5,888 nucleotides of DNA, taken from an uncultured Eubacteriales bacterium. Its GTDB lineage: Bacteria > Bacillota_A > Clostridia > Christensenellales > Aristaeellaceae. Made by a program: the position numbers and the translations under genes. Location of the stretch: positions 1 to 5,888 of the forward strand of contig ONXY01000174.1 of assembly GCA_900321945.1 (NCBI GenBank), written 5' to 3'. The notes beneath the pieces were generated by a model. It made no database searches. It was not told where the DNA came from and saw nothing but the letters and a program-made list of their open reading frames with translations. Below are positions 1 to 5,648 of the stretch, in pieces. Position 1 is the stretch's first letter. Each line of letters begins with the position of its first letter.

Positions 1-1
1 A

Positions 2-220
2 AAGCTGGTCTGCTTCGAGGGAACGCTGGACGAAATGAAAGCCTCCGCGTCGCGGAAAAACGACGCGGAGGAGCGGGCGCTCGCCGTTTCGACGCTGGAA
101 ATGCGCCTGGCGGCGCTGTCGGCCAGAATGGCGGCGCCGAAAAAAGGCGACCGGCCGGACCTGCTTCAGGCGGAATACGCGGAAACGGCCGAAAAGCTGC
201 GGGAACTGAAAAAGGCCTGA
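2..220 (+). CDS. ABC-F family ATP-binding protein, C-terminal end (5' part outside window)
   Basis: Only the last 72 residues are present, in a frame already open at the window edge. The fragment starts KLVCFEGTLDEM, which resembles the final strand after the second ABC domain of ABC-F proteins (typically a 'FEGTYDEY'-type segment). It continues into a charged helical tail with the recognisable ALSARMAAPKKGDRPDLL stretch, ending ELKKA. From family knowledge, ABC-F proteins are soluble twin-ATPase proteins that act on the ribosome as translation factors or antibiotic-protection factors, and many clostridial members end in this kind of helical hairpin. Nothing here separates a housekeeping member from a resistance member. 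The gene converges on the M20 gene with 4 nt between the stop codons, and its TGA lies inside a perfect palindrome. No good U-tract follows on this strand, so its own terminator is unclear. Confidence 0.72.
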   Translation, partial: KLVCFEGTLDEMKASASRKNDAEERALAVSTLEMRLAALSARMAAPKKGDRPDLLQAEYAETAEKLRELKKA

Positions 221-232
221 CGCGTCAGGCCT
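209..232 (-). terminator. Intrinsic terminator of the minus-strand operon, built on a perfect 20-bp palindrome
   Basis: Positions 213-232 read AGGCCTGACGCGTCAGGCCT, a perfect palindrome that folds into an 8-bp stem with a CGCG loop. On the minus strand it is followed directly by a run of T (complement of the A-run at 209-213), giving the standard stem plus U-tract. On the plus strand the bases after the stem (GAATCAGATTCC) are not U-rich, so it should work mainly for the minus operon. Both convergent stop codons lie in the stem: TGA at 218-220 (plus) and the complement of TCA at 225-227 (minus). Confidence 0.75.
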
Positions 233-1655
233 GAATCAGATTCCGGTAGAAATCCACCGCGCCGGGCAGACAGCTGATTTCGATGTTCTCGTTCAGCCCG
301 TGCATACCCTTCATCTGCTCCGGACCATAGATCACCGGAGCGAAGCGGATCACGTTATCGCAGATCTCCTGATAGAACCGGGCGTCCGTCGCTCCGGTCA
401 TCACATAGGGGCAGGAGGGGCAGCCCGGGAAGGTCTCCGCGACGGTTTTCCGGATCAGCTGAAAAGCCTCTCCGCGGATATCCGTCGGCGGGGTGTAATC
501 GGAGGCCTGCAGCACTTCCGTCTCCAGACCGTGCTTTTCCGCCAGCTTCCGGATGACCGCGAGGCTCTCCTCCATACCCTGATGCGGGATAAAGCGCATG
601 TTGGCGCCGACGGAAGCCTCCTGGGGCATGACGTTGAAGGCGTCGGAGCCGCTCTGCATGGTGAAGGCGATCGTGGTGCGGATCATGGCGCCGGCCTGCG
701 GGCTGATCAGGGGCAGCGCCAGCAGAAGCGCCGGACGGAACAGCCAGAGGTTCGAGAAAACCCACCGGAGCGGGAAGGAGGCGTAGGGCGCCAGCGTTTC
801 AAACATGGAGGCCACTTCCTTCGGAAGCTTCCGGCGGAAGACGCTCCGGGTCTCCGTCTCATGGACGAAATCCGCGAGGCGCGCGATGGGCGAATGCGGC
901 CGGGGCGTGCTGGCGTGCCCGCCGTCCGAGCGGGCGGTGAAGCGCACGTCCGCCTTGCCCTTCTCAAAGACGCCGATCATGGCGAAGTTTCCGGGAATGC
1001 CGGCGATGGGTTCCCGGATGATCCCGCCGCCCTCGTCGCATACCAGCCAGGGGCGCACGCCCCTTTTTTTCAGCTCCGCCACCAGTTTCGGACAGCCGTC
1101 CCCGGCCCATTCCTCCGTGCAGGAGGAGGAGAGCCAGACGTCGTTTTCCGGGACGAAACCTTCCGCGAGCAGCTCCTCGGCGGCCTGGAAGAAGGCCATA
1201 ACGGAGCATTTCGTATCGGAGGAGCCGCGGCCCCAGACCTTTCCGTCCGCGATGTCCCCGGAGAAGGGAGGATGAATCCATTCCCCCTCCGCGGGCACCA
1301 CGTCCTGATGGCTCATGAGCACCAGCGGCTTCCCGGAGCTTTTTCCCTTCCAGAAGAACAGCAGGTTTCCGTCGATCTCGGTCTTTTCCAGCTTCGCGTG
1401 GACGAGAGGAAACAGCTCCTCCAGCACGCGGTGGAAGGCCAGAAATTTCTCACGCTGCTCCTTTCCGGGGAAGGAGACCGTTTCCTGCCGCACCATGGCG
1501 GAGAGCTTTTCCGCGTACTTTTCCGCGCGGCCCGGATCCGGAGCGGGCTCGTATTCCGATTTCTTCGGTGAAACCCGCAGCGCGCGGATCAGGCTGACCG
1601 CCAGCAGCAGAAGCAGCGCCCCGGGGAGAATCAGAAGAAAACTCAGCACGGTCAT
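225..1655 (-). CDS. Membrane-anchored M20 family metallopeptidase, PM20D1/CPS1-like
   Basis: Predicted di-zinc amidohydrolase of 476 residues that would cleave a peptide or N-acyl amino acid bond. Metal and catalytic residues are all in place: H116 and D118 in LMSHQDVVP, bridging D147 in GRGSSDTK, E181/E182 in CTEEWAGDG, D207 in CDEGGG and H452 in MHGLNE. H247 (GGHASTP) fits the dimerisation-domain histidine. The segment at 297-330 (LRWVFSNLWLF, then IRTTIAFT) and GATDARF at 421-427 recall the PM20D1/carboxypeptidase S branch rather than short M20 dipeptidases. An uncleaved-looking hydrophobic anchor covers about residues 3-23 and is followed by R24, R27, K31 and K32. The ATG at 1655 is chosen because it overlaps the upstream TGA as ATGA and has GGAG and AAGGAG 5 and 10 nt upstream. 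A GTG at 1694 would add 13 residues but lacks this logic. Family assignment is firm; the substrate is unknown. Confidence 0.9.
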   Translation of the reverse strand: MTVLSFLLILPGALLLLLAVSLIRALRVSPKKSEYEPAPDPGRAEKYAEKLSAMVRQETVSFPGKEQREKFLAFHRVLEELFPLVHAKLEKTEIDGNLLFFWKGKSSGKPLVLMSHQDVVPAEGEWIHPPFSGDIADGKVWGRGSSDTKCSVMAFFQAAEELLAEGFVPENDVWLSSSCTEEWAGDGCPKLVAELKKRGVRPWLVCDEGGGIIREPIAGIPGNFAMIGVFEKGKADVRFTARSDGGHASTPRPHSPIARLADFVHETETRSVFRRKLPKEVASMFETLAPYASFPLRWVFSNLWLFRPALLLALPLISPQAGAMIRTTIAFTMQSGSDAFNVMPQEASVGANMRFIPHQGMEESLAVIRKLAEKHGLETEVLQASDYTPPTDIRGEAFQLIRKTVAETFPGCPSCPYVMTGATDARFYQEICDNVIRFAPVIYGPEQMKGMHGLNENIEISCLPGAVDFYRNLIQA

Positions 1656-2338
1656 GCCCGCTCCGCTCCTTTCCGGTTCCTGCGGTATTTCCACCAGCTC
1701 AGGCCGATGGCCAGCGCGCCGGCGGGAATGATCATGAAGCTGGTGGAGGAGGTCAGGGAAGGCAGAAGCATGAACAGCAGAGACATGCAGCAGAAGGGCA
1801 CCAGCGCAAGGCGCACGTCCTTCCGGTAATACTTCCAGGCCATGGCGCCGAACAGCGCGGGCACCACGTTGGCGAAAGCCGGCGCCAGCGCCGGGCTTTC
1901 CAGAACCGGCCGGAGCGGGATCAGGAGCAGCACGCCCAGGGCCAGAACCAGAATCGTGACCAGGGAGGACGTGGCGATGGAGAGGGTGGAGATCACTTCG
2001 TTCTCAGGCGTCCCCGTCTTCGCGTCCACCAGTTCCCGGGCGTTCATGGCGCAGGGAATTTTCATGTTGATCAGGTTGCCGGTGATAAAGGCCAGGTAGC
2101 TTCCGCCGGCACCGAGCATGGGCGTGTAGACGAGATACTCCACCACGCTGGAGACGGTCCAGACCAGCCCGACGGACAGGAACCCCCGGGCGGCGGCGCC
2201 GAGATCCGGCATGGAGCCCAGCAGGCTGCCGATCAGGAACGGCGCGCCGAGCAGCAGGATCAGCGTCAGCATGGAGACCAGCCGGCCCAGCCGGTGGGTG
2301 TTTTTCAGATATTCCTCATAAGCTTTCTGTTTGTCCAT
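1652..2338 (-). CDS. Small polytopic membrane protein, partner of the DUF5058-like protein
   Basis: A 228-residue membrane protein that I do not recognise by a named family. The N-terminus is charged (MDKQKAYEEYLKNTHRLGR). Hydrophobic segments follow at about 21-41, 50-72, 117-140, 155-168, 176-193 and 198-215, so five or six spans are likely. The most distinctive part is residues 72-96 (TPMLGAGGSYLAFITGN, then NMKIP). It is glycine-rich and only moderately hydrophobic, and could be a re-entrant or substrate-lining loop. A second conserved-looking part is 114-126 (EVISTLSIATSSL), followed by PAFANVVPALFGA at 153-165. The C-terminus is strongly basic (KYRRNRKGAER), placing it in the cytoplasm by the positive-inside rule. 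It starts 13 nt after the upstream stop and overlaps the M20 gene by 4 nt, so the three products are probably made together. A transporter or channel subunit is plausible but inferred from context alone. Confidence 0.85.
   Translation of the reverse strand: MDKQKAYEEYLKNTHRLGRLVSMLTLILLLGAPFLIGSLLGSMPDLGAAARGFLSVGLVWTVSSVVEYLVYTPMLGAGGSYLAFITGNLINMKIPCAMNARELVDAKTGTPENEVISTLSIATSSLVTILVLALGVLLLIPLRPVLESPALAPAFANVVPALFGAMAWKYYRKDVRLALVPFCCMSLLFMLLPSLTSSTSFMIIPAGALAIGLSWWKYRRNRKGAERA
1661..1671 (-). promoter_or_regulatory. Ribosome binding site of the M20 gene, inside the upstream coding sequence
   Basis: On the minus strand AAGGAG (1666-1671) and GGAG (1661-1664) lie 10 and 5 nt before the ATG at 1655. 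They sit within the last codons (RKGAERA) of the upstream membrane-protein gene. With the ATGA stop/start overlap this indicates translational coupling, and it decides the start codon of the peptidase. Confidence 0.75.
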
Positions 2339-2346
2339 TCCGGCGC

Positions 2347-2354
2347 CCTCCTTA
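2347..2354 (-). promoter_or_regulatory. Ribosome binding site overlapping the upstream stop codon
   Basis: The minus strand reads TAAGGAGG here. The TAA stop of the DUF5058-like gene (2352-2354) runs straight into AGGAGG (2347-2352), which is 8 nt before the ATG at 2338. Ribosomes ending the first gene sit on the binding site of the second, so reinitiation or coupling is likely. Confidence 0.75.
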
Positions 2355-3098
2355 CCGTCCCGCCAGCGCCGCCGCCAGCATGCCGAGCAGCATGCTTCCG
2401 GCGACGGAGAAATTATCCAGCCAGTCCCAGCGCTTTTTCTCCGCCAGACGGATAAAGACGGCCATGGCCAGCGCGGCGACCGCGGCCGTCAGGAGCGGCG
2501 TCCAGCTGCCGGAGAAGGTGAAGCGTCCGTTTCCGGAGACGAAGCCGCCGATATAGCTTCCGAGATACGCGCTGACCATGCCGACGAACATGGCGATCAT
2601 CGCGTAATCGCCGAATCCGCCGGTTTTTTTCACGGCGGGATCCTTCCCCTGCAGCCGCCGCTGATACTTTTTGTTGAAGAGCGTGGTCAGGATCATGCCC
2701 CACATGATGCAGACGCTCATCAGCAGCGCGATGGTGGCGAAGGCGTCCGTGGTCATGGGATCCGTGCCCAGCCGGATGCCCAGCTGCTCCGCGGCGGCGT
2801 CCGCCACCTGCGTCTCGTAGTGCAGGGCGCCGATCACGCTGAGCCGGAGCCAGGGCCACGGGATGCCGAGGCTTCCGCTGAGCGCCAGCACGCCCAGAAG
2901 AATGCCCACGCTGGGCAGGACGGAGAAGGTGGCGCTGGAGACGACGGCCCGCTTCATCCGGGCCGGATCCATTCCCAGCGCGAGTCCGGCCTTCCAGGCG
3001 CGCACGAGAAACACGACGCAGACGGCGGCGATGAACAGCACGATCCCGCCGCAGATCAGATAAAGGCCTCCGCCGTTCAGCCGATCCAGTACAGACAT
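2352..3098 (-). CDS. DUF5058-like polytopic membrane protein, first gene of the operon
   Basis: A 248-residue integral membrane protein with about six hydrophobic spans (roughly 12-33, 56-78, 118-140, 163-182, 200-218 and 228-246). The pattern 'glycine-rich first helix, charged loop with AWKAGLALGMD, then SSATFSVLPSVGILLGVLALS and GIPWPWLRLSVIGALHYE' matches my memory of the uncharacterised clostridial family DUF5058. I cannot run a profile search, so the family name is tentative. The WPWLRLSVIG motif at 81-90 and the histidine/glutamate pair at 93-95 (HYE) are candidate functional residues. A basic loop (KKYQRRLQGKDPAVKK, 143-158) is probably cytoplasmic. The start at 3098 is supported by AGGAGG 7 nt upstream. 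The frame stays open back to a TTG at 3206, but that codon coincides with the predicted -35 box and is rejected. The gene leads an operon with a second membrane protein and an M20 hydrolase, which suggests transport of that enzyme's substrate. Confidence 0.87.
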   Translation of the reverse strand: MSVLDRLNGGGLYLICGGIVLFIAAVCVVFLVRAWKAGLALGMDPARMKRAVVSSATFSVLPSVGILLGVLALSGSLGIPWPWLRLSVIGALHYETQVADAAAEQLGIRLGTDPMTTDAFATIALLMSVCIMWGMILTTLFNKKYQRRLQGKDPAVKKTGGFGDYAMIAMFVGMVSAYLGSYIGGFVSGNGRFTFSGSWTPLLTAAVAALAMAVFIRLAEKKRWDWLDNFSVAGSMLLGMLAAALAGR

Positions 3099-3105
3099 GT
3101 GTTTT

Positions 3106-3111
3106 CCTCCT
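3106..3111 (-). promoter_or_regulatory. Ribosome binding site of the DUF5058-like gene
   Basis: A perfect AGGAGG on the minus strand lies 7 nt before the ATG at 3098. It fixes this start in preference to the longer open frame that begins at a TTG 108 nt upstream. Confidence 0.85.
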
Positions 3112-3133
3112 TCCGGTTCCGCCCTCGGGCAGG

Positions 3134-3166
3134 AAAAAGCGCCGCCCGGGCACGGCGGCGGCTTCG
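3134..3166 (-). terminator. Terminator-like hairpin in the operon leader (possible attenuator)
   Basis: Read on the minus strand, the leader contains CGCCGCC, a GTGCCCG loop and GGCGGCG. This 7-bp all-GC stem extends by AAG/CTT past one bulged C and is followed by a run of five T. The shape is that of an intrinsic terminator, yet it lies between the predicted promoter (3178-3206) and the ATG at 3098, with no minus-strand gene upstream that would need it. It could make expression conditional or simply protect the mRNA 5' end. No leader peptide ATG or known riboswitch fold is visible. Confidence 0.5.
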
Positions 3167-3177
3167 CTTTCAGGAAA

Positions 3178-3206
3178 AGTATAATCGTTTTTCCGGCGGA
3201 ACGCAA
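3178..3206 (-). promoter_or_regulatory. Sigma-70/SigA-type promoter of the membrane-protein/M20 operon
   Basis: On the minus strand TTGCGT (3201-3206) and TATACT (3178-3183) are separated by exactly 17 nt. Transcription would start near 3171, giving a leader of about 73 nt before the ATG at 3098. The 8-mer GCGGAACG occurs twice on the plus strand (3196-3203 and 3209-3216), at and just beyond the -35 box, and may be a regulator site. Confidence 0.65.
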
Positions 3207-3267
3207 GAGCGGAACGGAGAAAGGACAGGGAAGAACGGGGGAAAAACGCCCCGCGGCGGATTCCGGC

Positions 3268-3296
3268 TTTTGAAAAAAGAAAAAAGGGTGTAGAAT
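3268..3296 (+). promoter_or_regulatory. Probable promoter of the MATE gene group
   Basis: TAGAAT at 3291-3296 is a good -10 box, preceded by an A-rich stretch. Possible -35 boxes are TTGAAA at 3270-3275 (15-nt spacer, short) or TTTTGA at 3268-3273 (17-nt spacer). The transcript would begin near 3303, about 38 nt before the MATE start codon. The promoter is divergent from the operon promoter at 3178-3206. Confidence 0.5.
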
Positions 3297-3340
3297 AAAA
3301 CCGGTTCCGGGGCAGGAAGGAAAAGGACAGGAACGGACGG

Positions 3341-4687
3341 ATGGAAGAGAAGAAGTTTTTCGACACGGACAGGCTGATTCACACGTATTTCAAAACGGCG
3401 CTGCCGGTGGTCTGCGGCCTGGTGGTCACGCTGATCTACAGCCTTGCGGACACCTACTTCATCGCGAAGACCGGGGACGCCCTGCTGGTGGCGGGCGTTT
3501 CGCTGTGCTCGCCTCTGTTTACCGCGCTGATGGCCGTCGGGAACATCTACGGTCAGGGGGGCAGCTCGCTGATCGCGCGGATGCTGGGCGGCGGGGACCG
3601 GAACGGCGCGCGAAGGGCCAGTTCCTTCTGCTTCTGGCTGGCCATCCTGTCCGGCGCGGTCATCGGCGCGGCGCTGACGGCGCTCCGCGGCCCGGCGCTG
3701 GCGCTGCTGGGCGCCAGCGGGCAGACCCGGCCCCACGCGGAGGCGTACTATACGGTTCTGACGGTTTCCGCGCCGCTGGTGATCCTTTCGTTCATCCACA
3801 CGAACCTGATGCGCAGCGAAGGCATGGCGGTGCAGTCGATGGCCGCGTCGGTGTCGGGCTCGCTGCTGAACATCATTCTGGACCCGATATTTATCAGCGC
3901 GCTGGGCTGGGGCGCCCGCGGCGCGGCGCTGGCCACGGCGCTCGGATACGTGCTGACGGACGTCGTCTGCCTGATTCTGGTAAAAAGAAAGAGCGCCGCG
4001 CTTTCCGTGAATCCCCGGGAAGCGCGGGTGAACGGAAGAGAGGCCGGCCAGATTTTCAGCGTGGGCCTGACCGCCGCGCTGACGAACATCGCCTCCAGCG
4101 TCTGCGTCATCTTTATGAATCAGTTTCTGCGCGCGTACGGCGATGAGAAAATCGCCGCGCTTGGAATCGTGCTGAGGGTGACGATGATCGTACAGCTGAT
4201 TCTGGTGGGCTTCTCCTTCGGCGGCGTGCCGCTGTTCGGCTTCCTCTGCGGCGCGGAGGAAAGGGAGAAGCTGAAAAAACTGCTGCGGTTCTGCACCCTT
4301 TTCCTGTGCGGGCTGGCGCTGGCGGAATCCCTGGCGGTGTTCCTGCTTGCGGAGCCCCTGATGCGCGTGTTCATTCAGGATCCGGGCATCGTCGCGGACG
4401 GGGCGGAGATGCTGCGCTGGCAGATTTCGGGAATGGTCTTCTGCGCGGCGGTGCTGCTGTACACCTGCCTGTTCCAGGCAAGCGGGAAGGCCGCGCGGGC
4501 GCTGGTCATGTCCCTGAGCCGGCAGGGCGTTCTCTTCGTGGCCGTGTTCCTGGCGCTTACGGCCGCGGCGGGCTACGCGGGCTTCCTCGCGGCCCAGCTG
4601 ACCGCGGACGCGCTGAGCGCGGCGCTGGCGCTGATCCTGTACCGGACCGGGCAGGGACCGGAGAGAAAGGCTGAGATTTCCGCCTGA
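3341..4687 (+). CDS. MATE family multidrug/cation efflux transporter, MepA-like
   Basis: A 448-residue inner-membrane transporter of usual MATE length (about 440-460 residues, 12 spans in two six-helix halves). MATE pumps export drugs or metabolites using a Na+ or H+ gradient. Family marks visible in order are LPVVCGLVVTLIYSLADTYFI near 21-41, NIILDPIFI at 177-185, the second-half GFSFGGVPLFGFLCGA at 290-305, FQASGKA at 378-384 and SLSRQGVLFV at 391-400. The NxxLDPIFI and QASGKA segments are typical of the MepA-like subgroup of Bacillota. The ATG at 3341 has AGGA 8 nt upstream. The substrate cannot be read from the sequence. The stop is 61 nt before the Nudix gene with no terminator between them, so cotranscription is likely. 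The divergent position opposite the membrane-protein/M20 operon may mean shared regulation, but no regulator gene lies in the window. Confidence 0.93.
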   Translation: MEEKKFFDTDRLIHTYFKTALPVVCGLVVTLIYSLADTYFIAKTGDALLVAGVSLCSPLFTALMAVGNIYGQGGSSLIARMLGGGDRNGARRASSFCFWLAILSGAVIGAALTALRGPALALLGASGQTRPHAEAYYTVLTVSAPLVILSFIHTNLMRSEGMAVQSMAASVSGSLLNIILDPIFISALGWGARGAALATALGYVLTDVVCLILVKRKSAALSVNPREARVNGREAGQIFSVGLTAALTNIASSVCVIFMNQFLRAYGDEKIAALGIVLRVTMIVQLILVGFSFGGVPLFGFLCGAEEREKLKKLLRFCTLFLCGLALAESLAVFLLAEPLMRVFIQDPGIVADGAEMLRWQISGMVFCAAVLLYTCLFQASGKAARALVMSLSRQGVLFVAVFLALTAAAGYAGFLAAQLTADALSAALALILYRTGQGPERKAEISA

Positions 4688-4735
4688 CGCGCCGCGCCGA
4701 CAGGTTCCGGGGATGTCGAAAACTGAGGAAAAGAA

Positions 4736-4741
4736 AAGGAG
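4736..4741 (+). promoter_or_regulatory. Ribosome binding site of the Nudix gene
   Basis: AAGGAG lies 7 nt before the ATG at 4749. The earlier in-frame ATG at 4713 has only CCGGGG directly against it and no usable Shine-Dalgarno sequence, so the shorter 272-residue protein is preferred. Confidence 0.8.
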
Positions 4742-4748
4742 AACCGCA

Positions 4749-5567
4749 ATGATTCAGGATATCGCGCCGGCCCGGCTGAATAACGCCTACGCCCCCCGCG
4801 CGCTTCGGGAGGAGGATTTTCTGCTGGCTTTCAGCGGAGAGGGAAAGATTCTGGCCCGGACGGAGAAGGGAAGAATCCGGTTCACGACAGGGGAGGAGGT
4901 TCCCGCGGACGGGGCGGTATATCTGTTCTCGATAGACGAAACCCGGTATTTTCTGGCGGAGCGGGAGCCGGAGAGCGTTCCCGCGGGATACGGGTATTTC
5001 TCCCTGAGAGAACTGCGGGAAAACTGCCGCGGCCCGGAGCTGTTCGCCGCCTTCACGGCATACCATCTGTGGAGGTGGTACGGCGACAACCGGTTCTGCG
5101 GCCGGTGCGGAAAGCCGTTTTCGCTTCATCCGGAGGAAAGGGCGCTGCGGTGCCCGGAATGCGGATACGTGCTGTATCCCCGGATCAACCCCGCGGTGAT
5201 CGTCGGCGTGATTCGGGGGGACTGCCTGCTGATCACCCGCTACCGGACCGGCTTCGCCCATAACTCGCTGGTGGCGGGCTTCACGGAGATCGGGGAGACG
5301 CTGGAGCAGACGGTGGAGCGGGAGGTCATGGAGGAAACCGGCGTCCGGGTGAAGAACATCCGTTACTACAAATCCCAGCCCTGGGGCATCGCGCAGGACC
5401 TTCTGGCGGGGTTCTACTGCGAGGCGGACGGGGACGGGGAGATCCGCATGGACGAGAACGAGCTGAAATACGCCGAATGGGTTCCGCGGAAGGAGATCGT
5501 GCTGCAGCCGAACGACCTGAGCCTGACCAACGAAATGATGAAAATGTTCAGGGACGGGAAAATCTGA
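4749..5567 (+). CDS. nudC: Zn-ribbon Nudix hydrolase, NAD(H) diphosphatase (NudC) family
   Basis: A 272-residue cytoplasmic enzyme with the full NudC layout. It has an N-terminal domain of about 100 residues and a zinc ribbon with C117, C120, C135 and C138 (FCGRCG, then RCPECG). The Nudix fold holds a complete Nudix box from G177 to V199 (G177, E183, R191, E192, E195, E196, G198). E238 in ENELKYAEW probably matches the extra catalytic glutamate of E. coli NudC. The family splits NAD(H) into NMN(H) and AMP, and in E. coli also removes NAD caps from RNA. The family motif SQPWPFPxS is only half kept: SQPW at 209-212 is followed by GIAQD, so substrate preference may differ from classical NudC. 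The family call is strong, the exact substrate less so. The gene follows the MATE gene by 61 nt, probably on the same transcript. Confidence 0.9.
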   Translation: MIQDIAPARLNNAYAPRALREEDFLLAFSGEGKILARTEKGRIRFTTGEEVPADGAVYLFSIDETRYFLAEREPESVPAGYGYFSLRELRENCRGPELFAAFTAYHLWRWYGDNRFCGRCGKPFSLHPEERALRCPECGYVLYPRINPAVIVGVIRGDCLLITRYRTGFAHNSLVAGFTEIGETLEQTVEREVMEETGVRVKNIRYYKSQPWGIAQDLLAGFYCEADGDGEIRMDENELKYAEWVPRKEIVLQPNDLSLTNEMMKMFRDGKI

Positions 5568-5637
5568 GCGGCGCAGGTCTTCCCGCGGGCGAAAAAAGAA
5601 CGGGCGGATGCCGGAAAGACGGCGCGCCGCCGGACGA

Positions 5638-5642
5638 AAGGA
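5638..5642 (+). promoter_or_regulatory. Ribosome binding site of the exported peptidoglycan-binding protein
   Basis: AAGGA lies 6 nt before the ATG at 5649 in a purine-rich stretch. The 81 nt after the Nudix stop contain GC-rich dyads such as CGGCGCGCCG but no stem followed by a U-tract and no clear -35/-10 pair, so readthrough from the upstream genes is possible. Confidence 0.6.
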
Positions 5643-5648
5643 AAAAGG

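Noticed and set aside
300..1571. Long open frame on the plus strand, antisense to the M20 gene
   Set aside because: The translation is rich in Arg, Gly, His and Asp with no domain, and the minus strand encodes an intact M20 enzyme. It is a by-product of GC-rich codon use.
1656..1694. GTG start giving a 489-residue M20 protein
   Set aside because: The ATG at 1655 overlaps the upstream stop as ATGA with a good Shine-Dalgarno sequence and starts right at the hydrophobic anchor.
3180..3185. TATAAT on the plus strand as a MATE promoter
   Set aside because: No -35 box lies 16-18 nt upstream (GC-rich GGCGGC instead). It is the complement of the minus-strand -10 region and lies 155 nt before the gene.
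3099..3206. N-terminal extension of the DUF5058-like protein to a TTG at 3206
   Set aside because: The TTG is the predicted -35 box, the extension reads through the leader hairpin and ribosome binding site, and the ATG at 3098 has a perfect AGGAGG.
2331..3293. Long open frame on the plus strand opposite the two membrane-protein genes
   Set aside because: Its product is a low-complexity Arg/His/Asp/Gln-rich chain with no family features. It also runs through both the minus-strand genes and their promoter.
3505..4146. Alternative plus frame inside the MATE gene
   Set aside because: Arg/Gly-rich out-of-frame translation without motifs; the MATE frame is continuous and full length.
4713..4748. 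Upstream ATG adding 12 residues to the Nudix protein
   Set aside because: It lacks a ribosome binding site, while AAGGAG sits 7 nt before the ATG at 4749.
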